A DNA stretch of 64,000 bases from Adiantum capillus-veneris (GCA_014529385.2 CM043962.1:52037905-52101904); one strand, 5' to 3'; counted from the first letter of the stretch, positions 50,680 to 61,168 are shown. The notes: a model not told the origin generated them from the letters alone. A program made the numbers and translations.

Positions 50680-53055
50680 CTATCCTTGCTTACCTCTCAT
50701 TGCCTCAATCATTTTGGCCTCCTCCCATAATCCAGCGTCCGCATAGATGTTCGCCATTAAAGAATAGGCCGCGGTATAACTGTTATCCAAAGCAACAACA
50801 CAGTCAAACGCATGTCTAGCAACCTCAATATCTTGCCACTTGCGGCAAGCACCAAGCACAGTACCCCACATGACAGGATCGGGAGGAATTGACGACTGCT
50901 TTAGCATTAATACAGCCTCATTAAGGCGGCCGACACGACCAAGCAAATCCACAATGCAGTTGAGATGCTCAAGAGCTGGACTAATGCCGAAATCTTTACC
51001 CATGGACTCAAAAACCAGCTGCCCCTCATCAACAAGCCCCGCATGAGTGCATGCAATAAGGACACTCAAAAAGGTCTCTTTATCTGGGCTCTTGCCTTCC
51101 GCCTTCATTCTCCTAAGAAGTTGAAAAATAAGATTACTTTCTCCTTGACCCGCATAACCTGTAATCAATGCAGTCCATGCAACTGTGTCTTTTGAAGGCA
51201 TGTTGTCAAACACATGCTGAGCCTCCATCATGCTTCCACATTTCGCATACATATCGAACAGGACGGTTGCAAGTTGGACGTCGAAGAAAGCATTTTGGCC
51301 ACCATCCGCTGTCAGAATTTGTGCATGGATGAATCTCCCAAATGCAAGAGATGATCTGTTCTTACAAGCTTTTAAAACACCCATAATTGTTGTGCTGTTT
51401 GGAAGAAATCCCCGTTGTTGCATTTGCAAGTACGTTCTGAAGGCTGTTTCGAACTTCGCTTTTGCAGCACATGCTGAAATTACTGCATTATATGCTGCAA
51501 CATCTGGAGACAATCCTTCTCTTTGCATTTGCTCAAAGCAACTCAGCGCCTCCTCAGTATGCTCGCATTCGGCATACCCTGAGATTAAAGTTGTCCATAA
51601 AATGACATCACGAGTTTGCAACTCCTCAAACACGAGATGTGCTTTCTCCATTGTGCCAAGCCTAACGTAAAAGTCAATTAACGTGTTACAAACATAGGGG
51701 ATCCTCTCTAGATCCTCTTTGACCAGAACTGCATGAATCTCTCTGCCCTTGTCAATAGCACCCATGTCCCTACAAGCTCTTAAGCTACACACTAGAGTGA
51801 TGTCATTTGGGGACTCTCCTGTTGCTTGCATTTGCTCTAGACATCTCAGAGCTTCCTCATTGTGTCCATGATCGACATATCTTGCGATGAGGGTCGTCCA
51901 CGAAACTACATTCTTCACTAGAAGCTTGTCGAACACAACCCTCATTTCCTCCAAGGCGGTGCATTTCGCATACATGTCCATCAAAACATGGCTAAGAACC
52001 TGATCGTCCTCGAGGCCTTTCTTAAGAACCTCAGAGTGCATTTCAAGCCCTCTAGATAAGTTCTCGAGGTTTCCACAAGCCTTAACGCTACAAATATAAC
52101 ATCCTGTATCGGGAGAAACACCTTCCAAATCCATTAGGTCCAAACATTTGAGAGATTTTTCTGCTGGCCCATGCTCTGCATAACCTGAGATTAATGCAGT
52201 CCATGATACGATGCTTCTGCTTGAAAGGCCATCGAAAACCTCCTGTGCTTTTGCTATAGAGCCACACTTTGCATACATGTCCACCAAGATGCTCCCGACA
52301 AACAGATCAGATTCAATACCCAAGTCTGCAAGCTCTTTGTGGAGTTCCTCACCTCTTTCTAACAATTGCAGCCTTGCACACGCCTTTACAAGTGTCACAA
52401 AAGTGAACTTCGAGAGAGCAACACCATCTTCTTTCATTGCGTTTACCAGGTCAAGCGCAAGTTCTGGCTCTCCGGAATCAACGTACCCTTGCATCAGGCA
52501 AGTCCACACAAACTCACTTCTTCGATTCACTCTGTTGAAAGCGACTTGGGCACGATGCACAGATTCACACTCCACAAACAAAGAGACAAGGTGGCTTTCA
52601 AGAACACTGTGGGTGTCAGCACCACGGCTACACAAGTGCAAATGCACAAGCATGGCATGTGCTAAGCTTTTTCTCTTCCTGCATTTTTGCAGTATGCAAA
52701 GATAGTTGTCCAAAGAGGGAGAAGCAGACAAATAAGAGAGCGCCAAGACAGACTTCTCCAAGCTGAGGGCATCCCAGTCGATGGTTTCTGTGGAATGCAG
52801 AGAACTCTTCAAAAGGGAAGTATCCGAAGCGGGCTTCCAGGCGATGTTATTTGCTGCGTTTGATGAGATGGGTTGAGGACAAAAATAATTTTGTGATGTT
52901 TGCAGAGAGGTGGGTTGGGGAAGATACACGGTTGAGGTGCGCCCATCACACCACTCTGAGAGGGCGACGTCAAACACCTCATAGCCTGTGATTGTGTTCG
53001 TCATAACCGGCCCCTCGGACCACCCCGCCCCTTCTTCCACCAAAACTCGTTGCAT
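50680..53055 (-). CDS. PLS-class pentatricopeptide-repeat protein with E domain
   Basis: 791 residues, uninterrupted. After a non-repeat N-terminus (about 1-110) the protein is built of 31-36-residue PPR motifs up to about 725. They include the recurring LVDMYAKCGSI..AQ.VFD, VSWTALISGYAEHG, EEAL.CLEQMQ and GRE.HA blocks typical of the alternating P, L and S types. It ends with E1- and E2-like motifs (VMWGTVLGACRKWQDIEVARHAF, about 728-761; AAYSLMANIYADAGLWEEAK, about 762-781). PPR proteins of this class bind organellar RNA sequence-specifically, and many recruit C-to-U editing. No E+ or DYW deaminase is seen; the frame stops just after MIEAMRGKQG. Targeting to mitochondria or plastids is expected but the N-terminus gives no clear signal. 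The first Met was chosen; M18 is an alternative. This is the only intact-looking host gene here. Confidence 0.9.
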   Translation of the reverse strand: MQRVLVEEGAGWSEGPVMTNTITGYEVFDVALSEWCDGRTSTVYLPQPTSLQTSQNYFCPQPISSNAANNIAWKPASDTSLLKSSLHSTETIDWDALSLEKSVLALSYLSASPSLDNYLCILQKCRKRKSLAHAMLVHLHLCSRGADTHSVLESHLVSLFVECESVHRAQVAFNRVNRRSEFVWTCLMQGYVDSGEPELALDLVNAMKEDGVALSKFTFVTLVKACARLQLLERGEELHKELADLGIESDLFVGSILVDMYAKCGSIAKAQEVFDGLSSRSIVSWTALISGYAEHGPAEKSLKCLDLMDLEGVSPDTGCYICSVKACGNLENLSRGLEMHSEVLKKGLEDDQVLSHVLMDMYAKCTALEEMRVVFDKLLVKNVVSWTTLIARYVDHGHNEEALRCLEQMQATGESPNDITLVCSLRACRDMGAIDKGREIHAVLVKEDLERIPYVCNTLIDFYVRLGTMEKAHLVFEELQTRDVILWTTLISGYAECEHTEEALSCFEQMQREGLSPDVAAYNAVISACAAKAKFETAFRTYLQMQQRGFLPNSTTIMGVLKACKNRSSLAFGRFIHAQILTADGGQNAFFDVQLATVLFDMYAKCGSMMEAQHVFDNMPSKDTVAWTALITGYAGQGESNLIFQLLRRMKAEGKSPDKETFLSVLIACTHAGLVDEGQLVFESMGKDFGISPALEHLNCIVDLLGRVGRLNEAVLMLKQSSIPPDPVMWGTVLGACRKWQDIEVARHAFDCVVALDNSYTAAYSLMANIYADAGLWEEAKMIEAMRGKQG
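50687..50694 (-). other. Possible 5' splice site at the end of the PPR frame
   Basis: AG|GTAAGC on minus lies inside the last codons, 12-14 bases before the stop. It is a good match to the plant donor consensus. If used, the frame would leave exon 1 after EAMR and pick up another C-terminus. No E+ or DYW exon could be recognised down to 47.8 kb. Confidence 0.3.
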
Positions 53056-54420
53056 ATATCTTGAAAGTTGAATTTACTTTCTCTAAGAGCTATGGGGTAA
53101 CGTTCTTTCCATGATTGGGGATACAATTACAATTAGGGATTTGGACCAAAAGAAACGGCAAGACAGATGAAAAAAATCTCTTCAGATAAGCAAACCTCTA
53201 GTATGAATTAGCCACTAAAGAAAATGACTTTTCTTGGGAGATGGGTAGCTAAGCAGCTTATAGCATCAGGGTCTTGACTTTTGGATGTGATGGATTACCT
53301 CAATTATTGATGAATCTGGACTCTTGTATCAAGATAAAGGTGTTGAATGAGGATGAACGAGTCTTTTTATGAGGACAAACAAGGTACTCCATCGATGCGT
53401 CACCTCTGAAAATCATTTGAAATCTAGACGGTTCAATTCACATAGTTGTAATGACATAATCTACTTTAGCCAAAGAGAGGGAAGAGTTGCAAGAGTAACA
53501 ACAACACAGGTCCATGCTTGGATGTGAATCGTGCTTAGGAAGATCCCATGCCAAAAATAGGAGAGTCACATCTTTGTGGTCTAGGACTCTCTATGTATAG
53601 CATGCCGATGTTGAAAAAGGATGCATTTGGTAAGGTAACCACAATTAGCTAGCGGTCAAAGCTATCAATACAGGAGACAAAACAAAGTATGCTCATTGAT
53701 AAGCTAAAAAATTACCTAGTCAGAGCAATCCAGAAGAATGGGAGAAAATCAATAACTGGAGCATCTACAAATCGATAGACAAGACTCTGTGTCAAATAAA
53801 GGTTCGTCAATTGTATCCAAATGTCCATGTCTATGTATTTGCTTGGACCGCACATCTAGACTATGGGGCAGGGCACGACTTTCGTTTCTTATAATTTTTG
53901 GGGAGACACAATAACGACACTCCACCATACTTTTGTACGGCACTTTTGTATTATGTCATTTTCTCATTGCATGCTAAAATATTTAACTACTCAAATGGTT
54001 TTCTTGTAGCTTGACAAAACAAGGTTCTCTGCCTTGCGGGCTCATATGATATGCCTACTAATGACTAGGTCAGTAATCCAAGTTGAGTTTTGCATTTCTC
54101 TACACTACAATCTACTATGTGTAAACAAGCTGTTTCTGACTCGCAACAACATATCAATACTAAACTGCATCAACACATCAATACAAATCGGCAGCTACAA
54201 ATTTATTTGGAAGGCCAACCAACCAAGACTCCTATGGTGCTCAACAACTCCCACATACTGACATTCTTTTTTACGCTAGTTACTTTCATCATCATTGTCG
54301 CATGCTTTTCGGCACGCAGAAGGGTTGGCAACTTCAGAGTACTTGTCCCTCCGTTTGAAGGTCTGCACATAGCTAGATCTTGGAAGCCAGCTTTGGATGT
54401 CTTGAAAAACTGATAAAAGA
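53056..54420. other. 5' flank of the PPR gene, no other gene seen
   Basis: AT-rich. Should hold the PPR promoter, but no clear TATA or other motif was singled out. Short frames (for example 54,034-54,261) have no support. Confidence 0.4.
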
Positions 54421-55524
54421 GTTCAGCTTTGACCTTGCTCGTCGAAGATCTACATAGGGCTAGAGCAACTTCAGCTATTCCGATAAAGTGTCAGCAAAGC
54501 TCATCTTGCGTGTGTCACAAATTGTATTGGGGGTTCCATCGTTGCATAGCTCCAATGACCAAAAAAATTATCAATCCGGAGGGATGAGCTACCCGGCTAC
54601 GGCATGGAAACGCTCACACGATTAGTGAGCTAATCATGGCAAGACGAATGGTGACTCTACGAGGTGAGCTTCTCGGCCTATGGAGGAGCTAAGCCACAAT
54701 GAAGGGCAATCTCCCCATCCACTTCTCTTCACCTCTAATCAACCCAATCACACATAGTAACGATTGCAAGACGCACACAACACTAATCCTATCATGCAAC
54801 ACACTAATCGAAAGCATACACACATAGATCTATCGAGCACCACACTCCAATCAAACCTACATGCACACACAAGCAAAAGAGGGCAATCACACAAGATTAA
54901 AGAGGGATTAACCACTAATTAGTTACGATCTAGCTAATCACAGCATCATTAGTAATCATAAGAAGCATGAGAGAGGCACAGTGAAAGAGAATTAAGCATT
55001 GATTAGTGTAAACCAAGTCACATGAGAAAGGAGAAGCTCAAGGACTCCATAGCCACACACCTCAAGAGCTCTCACCAAAGAGTACTCTCAACAAGTGAGC
55101 TTGAGAACCCTAATTTCTTTTACACACTGCTCTATATACCTAGGGTAAAAATATGAAATGTCCGGGTGCCCAAGGCCTTGAGAACCCTAATTTCTTTTAA
55201 ACACTGCCTTATATACCTAGGGTAAAAATATGAAATGTCCGGTTGCCCAAGGCCTTTAGGGCTCCACCACTTACTGAATTTGCTACTTAGGCACACTATC
55301 TGACCTGTTCTTTACAGCTTGGAACTTCCATTGAGCCCGTAACACATTAGAAATGTTATAATGGCTTGAAATAAATCGAGAATTTACAATACGTGACCAT
55401 TTTGGGAAAACGTGAAAAATGTATAACTCCAATCTTTATTGCTTCTTTATGTTGATCTTCAATGTGCATCCATACGTCTTTGGCCTTTAGCAGCTCCTGT
55501 TAACTGACATTGACTCAGTTAACA
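54420..55524 (-). repeat. 3' LTR of the RT-less element (left end approximate)
   Basis: Starts at 55,524 with the palindrome TGTTAACTGA..TCAGTTAACA. It contains TATA boxes (GGTATATAGAG, GGTATATAAGG) duplicated with the 77-bp repeat. The 5' LTR is not in the window, so length cannot be confirmed. Confidence 0.45.
55103..55256. repeat. 77-bp tandem duplication covering a TATA box
   Basis: GAGAACCCTAATTTCTTTTA..ATGAAATGTCCGG..GCCCAAGGCCTT at 55,103 and again at 55,180. Each copy includes TATATACCTAGG (minus strand CCTAGGTATATA), so the LTR promoter is doubled. Confidence 0.85.
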
Positions 55525-55561
55525 TTCCCCCCTTCCGATTTTAGTGCCCGTCCTCGGGCAC
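55498..55561. other. LTR tip palindrome, polypurine tract and hairpin
   Basis: A 10-bp perfect inverted repeat (TGTTAACTGA, 55,498-55,507, and TCAGTTAACA, 55,515-55,524) lies at the LTR tip. The polypurine tract is at 55,525-55,536. A perfect 7-bp stem GTGCCCG-TCCT-CGGGCAC is at 55,544-55,561, within the last codons of the element frame. Confidence 0.8.
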
Positions 55562-56729
55562 TGTTGAAAAGTGTCTGTGGAGGCTGTGGAAGGTTTTTGA
55601 TTGGTTGTTGATGGGCTGATTTCTTCAATTGGTCGTTGAATTTGTTGATGAGGTCAATTTGTTGCAGCATCTTCATTGGTTTGAATATGTCTGATGTGAG
55701 AGATGATGTTGCATTTGTTTGTTGTAATAGCTTAATGATGAGGCTATTGTTTATTTATGAGAAGTATGTACAAGGGAAGTAGAATGATGAGGTTCTAAAT
55801 TAGGGTATGATACCTGGATGACCAAAGGAAAAAAACCCAGTGGAAAAAAAGTGCCTTTGGGATATGTGCATTATTGGGGTACTTATTAGCATTGGAAATA
55901 TTAATAAAGTACCGAAGGGATTATTTGCTGATAGATATGGAATTAAAAAGGCAGCAAATATGAGAGGGTAGCATGATGGAACATTGGTTTTCCTGTTGTA
56001 GTCCACTCAAGGTGCATAAGTGGAAGCAAAAAGAGTGTCTAATGCATATGTCCAATGATGGGACATCCTATATGCATACATAGAAATGTATGGAAAACAA
56101 TATGCTGTGCAAGAAAGATTTTGAGGGGTTCTTCAAAAAGATGGTGTAGCTACAAAAGCATATGTCATGGATTTGCAAGCTGGCACCCCTTTAAGAATGG
56201 TTTTTGTTGACGAGGATATGTGCTCTCATCTTACTATGCACTATGCGTGAGTATTGGACTCTACGACACTCCACCAATTGTTACTTAATAGACTTCGACT
56301 CTTATGTCCATCTCATCCAGCATGAGCGACATGACTTAGGTATGCTCAACTCTTCCAACTTGAGCGTAAGCCTAATAACTACGACTCTTAGCACAGACTT
56401 TAATATGACTTGAAGCTTTGGGACTAATGATTTGCTCATTTTATGGCTCAGCTGTCCGACTTTGACTATGCCAAAGAGCGTTTTTTGCACCCTGGCGACT
56501 TGACTTTTTACATTCTTGTGCTTACTACAAACATTTCTTCAGTTAAAAGTAAGCTTGAATCCTCAAAAAGAGGATTAGTGAAGGACCAAGTTGGCATTGA
56601 AGGTTTCTTTTGCCATACCTGTTTTATCATATTTGAATCTGCATTCATGTTGGTTGGGTGGTCCTTCTTTGACTGTGAAGATTCCATTATCTGTTTGATT
56701 ATCCAATTGGGCCGGTTGATAGGAGTCTT
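55562..56729 (-). other. 3' part of the RT-less element, no readable domain
   Basis: This is where pol would be expected, but no RT, RNase H or integrase motif is seen in any frame. A perfect hairpin AATCCTC-AAAAA-GAGGATT lies at 56,559-56,577. Confidence 0.4.
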
Positions 56730-57474
56730 TTATGTTGTTGTAGGCCTCTGTTCACTGTCGGCATCTGGCTTTTGACTAGGAGCATTGAAAGACTTAGGAA
56801 TCCAAATTTCTTGATGACCTTTGTATCTCCATTGTTGACTTTGCTTTGCTCTAGGTCTTGTTGAGTTCTTGAGATCTTCATGTAGGTCTGGTGTAGTTAC
56901 AATTGGCTTGTGGTTGACTGGTAGCCAAATCTTTGTATAACCTGTGTAGAATCTTTGTCTAAGAGGAAGATTCTTTGAGATCCGTCTTTGTTTTGTATCC
57001 TCTTGTGAGTTGTGGTAGACTTTAGCATCTTTCGATGTTGTTCTATTGTATACCTGCTTCTTAGGTATCCTAGGATATTGTCGAGGTTGATACCTTGTGG
57101 GCCTTCTTTCTTGGAAGGGTCTTGATGTTACTTCATATGCTCTAACCTGCGGTTTTGGTACCCATATATGTCTCTTACCTCCATAGTACTCCTGTGATTT
57201 TAAGCTCCATTGTGATGCTATCCATCCCATGTGTGTGTCTTTCTGTGTTGATTTCCTGTCTTTAATCCAAATAGGATCATTGATTTTGACTAAATTGCTC
57301 TAAACAAACATTTGCTCGACTTTCCTTTACTTTCTTGAGTACTTTGGCTGAAATATCTTGATTTGTTGGGTGGCTCCTTAGAGGTTTTAGTTGGGTCAAC
57401 ACTTGACTTGAAATTTCAAAATCCTGACTTGCTTGAAGAAGCTGATCCATGAGGGTTCTTTGATGTAGAGGCAT
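56730..57474 (-). pseudogene. Repeat-motif region with four Ile-Trp-x-Pro/Lys words
   Basis: The frame 56,730-57,230 (166 codons) and the preceding one carry recurring words: DPIWIKD (about 57,265), GGKRHIWVPKPQ, TGYTKIWLPVNH and KGHQEIWIPKSF. Each of the last three follows an aromatic residue and Gly. The region is basic and rich in Gln and Arg. The function is not known to me. WVPK-like words occur in some plant retroelement Gag-Pol proteins, so this may be a linker of the element. A stop separates it from the upstream part. Confidence 0.4.
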
Positions 57475-57592
57475 ATGATGTCACACCTTCTTTGCTAATC
57501 GATGGAAGTTCCACTCCAGCTTTACCTTTGTCTGCAAGATTTGTCTGTGATTCTTGTGACTTTTGTAACTCTGAATCTAGCATTAACGGTAC

Positions 57593-57988
57593 CTATAAAT
57601 GTTGTTGGCTACCTCTTGGAAAAGAGAGTATTAGCATTTTATCTTCCTTGTAGGCCTTGTGTTGGTCTAACCACTGATGTCCAAGGATGACATCTGCATG
57701 CATGTCTTTTAAAGGCTTCACCTGAAATTTTACTTGCTCTTCATGTTGTTGGATGCTAAGGGTAGCAACCATTTCTTTTTGACTTGCAGCCTTACCCATG
57801 ATTTCTCTATTATATGGCTTGCCATGAGTAATTTCTAGAATGCTCTGAATGTTGTCTACAATCATATTGCACTTTGCTTCTTTATCCAGTAGAGCATTGC
57901 ATCTAACACTTGCTCCTTTTGTACTGTTGAAAACTATAGCTATTCTCTTTGGAGGTTCTATTGAAGATCTTTGTCCTGCTTTTGTCAC
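57593..57988 (-). pseudogene. Retropepsin-like domain 2 of the RT-less element
   Basis: It reads VRCNALLDKEAKCNMI, where a Ty3 protease has ALLDTGASCNMI, so the Asp is kept but T-G-A is lost. It continues through a plausible flap to HADVILGHQWLDQHK, the typical end of retropepsins. 131 codons. Probably inactive. Confidence 0.6.
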
Positions 57989-58048
57989 GGTCTCATCTTG
58001 ATAGAAGTGTGTCTCTATGGAGGGTAGCTCGAGACTTTGTTTTCCAAT

Positions 58049-58887
58049 CTAACTTTCTTCAGCTGATTTAGCTGGCAATGTCTGGATTTTTGGACTTCTT
58101 ATTTCTTCCTGGTTATCTACAATCTCGTTCTTCTTAACTTCTGGTTTTGGTGGCATTCTCTGCTCAATAGATTTCGTGGTTGCTCTTTGTTCTGTTTGAT
58201 TTGCACTTGCTATTGCCCGATTTGCTTTACTCTCTTCTGAAGTTCTTATTGATGAAGATGAATCGTCTTCAATAAGATCTTCCATTTGAATTGTGCTTGA
58301 GGACTTTGTGCTGTCGTCCGTGGGTGACCAGTCTTGGTCTTCATTCTTGGTTGTCTTTGAAGACCGCATCTTGTTTACATTTTGTACCTCTAACATATTC
58401 TGGGCCATTGGCATTCCCATTATGATGTCGCCTGGCATATCCTTTGATGCGATCACATGGAATTGGGTTGTGATGATCTGTGAACTTACTTCAATGATGG
58501 TGGAGATGATTCCCCAGCATTCTGCTCGTTTGTCTCCAGATATGCTCACAAATTCAGGAGCATCTTCCAGCTGTGGTTGGCCACATCTTTTCCAAGTACA
58601 AAAAGACATGAGGTTCTTGTCTAACTGAAATGTAGCTTTACTTTGCTTGAGAGTTTTTCTTTGTTTTCACTGGTGATATTGCACTTGATCTTCTCAGGAT
58701 TTTTTTGTGTATTGACTGCTTTTGTTGTGGCAGTGTCCTTTGGTTGAGCTTTATCTGCATTTTCTTTGCTTTGATCACCTGCTTCAATTGATCTTGACTC
58801 CATGGACTGTAATATTATACTTTTTGTTTGCAATTGATGAGCATTATCTGCTTGCATTTGGGTAACCCTTGATCTTAATAGATCCAC
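58049..58887 (-). pseudogene. Retropepsin-like domain 1 and acidic linker
   Basis: The frame 58,049-58,609 reads FVSISGDKRAECWGIISTIIEVSSQI, then FHVIASKDMPGDIIMGMPMAQN. The GDI(I)MG end resembles the D-x-I-L-G of retropepsins, but no DTG/DSG is visible upstream. A long Ser/Thr/Glu-rich tail follows, with few motifs. The segment 58,621-58,887 is low-complexity polar sequence. The two protease-like ends (here and at 57.6 kb) may come from a duplication. Confidence 0.4.
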
Positions 58888-59291
58888 TGTACTTTTTGGC
58901 AGAATCTGTCTCTTCTATGGAGATTTGGGTGGTGACCTTTGTGTATCCTTTTGGACTTTAGCTTTCATTGATTTTGACTTTTTTGTCACTTGTTCTAGTA
59001 GCTTGAGGCTTTGCATCATCTTCAAATAGTCTTTGACTTCAGTCTTACCATCCATAGGGGTTTGTACAAGGTCATGATCTTGCTGATATTCGTTACCTTG
59101 TGCATCTCGATATGTATATGTGAGCTTGGTGACATGTAACTATTTGAACACTATTGGATTTGTCGGCTTTTGACTCTGACTTGTGGAGATCAGCTGAAAC
59201 TTTTGTCCTTGATGATCTTCATAGAGGCATTTGTCTGCAGATTCTGATGGAATCTAGGTCAATTGGAAACTTCCAACAACCATATGATCTT
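58888..59291 (-). other. Low-complexity coding remnant
   Basis: Reading minus, mostly open with stops. Contains YEDHQGQKFQL and TYRDAQGNEYQ, two members of a Y-x-D-x-x-G motif series. Confidence 0.35.
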
Positions 59292-60851
59292 TCAATGGTT
59301 TCTGCTTTGAAGGGGTCTGTTGGCTAGAGGATCTAGGGGTTCTAACTGACATTGTGATTCCTGGTATAAGAGCTGATTTTGATGGATTTGTAGCTCCCCC
59401 TTCCTAGGGTGATCACTATAGCCTTCTCCATTATGAGAATTAAAAATTGTTTGACTCTGGTTTAGTCTCACCTTTTGGGACTGTGAAGGCACACTTTGGG
59501 TAGCACTATTGATGTTTGGCATCTGTGAACTTTCTGCATAGTTTCCTATATATCTGCGTGAAACATGACAAATTATTCCCCAAGTCAAGCTATAGATAGC
59601 ATTATCTTTGCCCTGATATTGTCAATCCCATGGGTCTCCTATGATATGAGCTTCTGTGGTTTCAGGACCCAAGGCATCATAGATGCTAGACTCTCATCTA
59701 TATCTACGACTGTTTTGGTCAAAGTATATGCTTGTTGGGTTACAACATCGAAGCTTGATTTTTGATGGAGGAGAGTTTGGCTCTGAATAGATTTTTGGGT
59801 TCACTCGGCCAATATCCTTCAGCTCTAGAGAGGATGGGCTATAATAGATTCTTTCCTCTGAAACGAACCATCCTTTCTGATCTATCACTGGACGCACTTC
59901 TATGAGTTGGTATGTGGGCCGTTCAAACACTGGTTGATCCTTTTTGTAGAGTTTCCCTTTTTGGTCTACATAGTGTGCATATGAATTATGGGTACCATAC
60001 AATGCTAATAGCATTCTGTTTGATGTGTCCCTTAGACTCGTGAATGATTGCACACTTGTGACATTGGATGGAAAATCATTTGCAAATCTAACAGTCTTTT
60101 CAACATTCTGAACACCTGACCAAATTCATGCAAGAAATTTTTGTTCAAAGAATCAATTTTAAGCTTTTCAAATGCCTGTGCATCTTTATGCCGATTTTGA
60201 ACTTGCAGTGCTTTTACTGGTGCTTCTAACGGTAATGCAAAATCATCTGATTGCATTAAAAGTGACAAGTTAGATGCACTTACATCGAGATTCGCATTTC
60301 CAATTTTCTCTGTTCTTTGCTTGGCAGTTGATGTATCCCCATTGTCAGGATTTCTTGGATAATCTTCAGAAAAATGTCCACATTTTTGTCCACAATATGA
60401 GAAATACGCCATGACTAGTGGTATTTCATTTGGTTCTGTCATGTGAAGTTCTAGCTGAGAAGTTTTTGCTTCTATGTTTGCCAAGTTTTCGGCATCTTCT
60501 TTTAAGACACTAAGCATCAAGCTGTAGACTGCTCCATCTTGACCTTTGTACTATCTTTGACTTTTTTCTCCAATGAGACTGGCTTCTATTGGCTGATCTG
60601 TTGGATCTTGTATTTCTGGTTCTCGACTATAGATCTGACCACTATAATCCATGTACAATGACCCTGATTGCATACGCACCAACTGTATGTTTTGCTGGCT
60701 TGTGCAGATTTCTAAATAAACACTTGGGTTTATTTTTTGAACTTTATATGCACTTCATCTTTGAGCTTGCAATACCTGGCTCCACTGAAGTCTGTGAACA
60801 TCTGGGAGTTCTCTGAATCTGGCTTCACTCTTATCAATAAATCTTGGCTCC
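59292..60851 (-). pseudogene. Gag-like region with damaged zinc knuckle and Y-x-D-x-x-G repeats
   Basis: It reads NLANIEAKTSQLELHMTEPNEIP and then FSYCGQKCGHFSEDYPRNP (about 60,380), recalling the Gag end C-x2-C-G-x2-GHF-x-x-D-C-P with the outer Cys residues lost. Before and after it are LYMDYSGQIYS (60,640), HYVDQKGKLYK and VIDQKGWFVSE (59,850-59,960). The frames break at about 60,035-60,050 and again near 60,545. It is a dead Gag-type region. The repeats could be a small structural unit. Confidence 0.45.
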
Positions 60852-61079
60852 TGTGCTGCTTTTACTGCTCATAAGATACATATGACCTGAAGGAGTACGA
60901 GCGGAAGTGCGACGCGAGAGAGAGTGCGAGAAGAAGAGCACGACGATATGGTGAACTCGCTCTACTGTAATGTGTAGAGCATAGTGAGTTCTTATTAGGT
61001 TTTTACAAAAGAATATGTGTACATACCTGGCGGCTTGCCCACTTACCTGGGCGACCACATTGGGCTTTATACCCCAACA
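60852..61079 (-). repeat. 3' LTR of the right-edge copia (about 228 bp)
   Basis: Starts TGTTGGGGTATAAAGCC at 61,079. The other end near 60,852 is inferred from where the flanking relic frame resumes. It contains a short GA-rich stretch (60,919-60,945). Confidence 0.6.
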
Positions 61080-61168
61080 ACCTCCCACTTAAAGTCCAAT
61101 GTGGTACTTTAAGTGTGAGAGAAGCTACTATACAAGCTAATATACAAGAGATGTAGAGAAGTGATGTA

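Larger units (their letters stand above)
54420..60851 (-). mobile_element. Degenerate RT-less LTR retroelement
   Basis: The 3' LTR tip (TGTTAACTGA, 55,524), a polypurine tract (GGAAGGGGGGAA, 55,525-55,536) and coding remnants to the right define a minus-strand LTR element. A frame ending ARGRALKSEGGNVN runs into the LTR, as in many plant Ty3 elements. Remnants from 5' to 3': Gag with damaged zinc knuckle, a low-complexity region, two retropepsin-like stretches, a Trp-Pro motif region. No RT, RNase H or integrase is readable. Its 5' end is cut by the copia at 60,852. The left LTR end is approximate. Confidence 0.6.

Noticed and set aside
50840-52705. Plus-strand frames of 68-164 codons antisense to the PPR gene
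   Set aside because: Shadows of a strong coding frame on the other strand; no motifs of their own.
54420-60851. Endogenous caulimovirid (pararetrovirus)
   Set aside because: Zinc knuckle and protease-like parts would fit, but the LTR tip and polypurine tract are those of an LTR retroelement, and neither a movement protein nor an RT was recognised.
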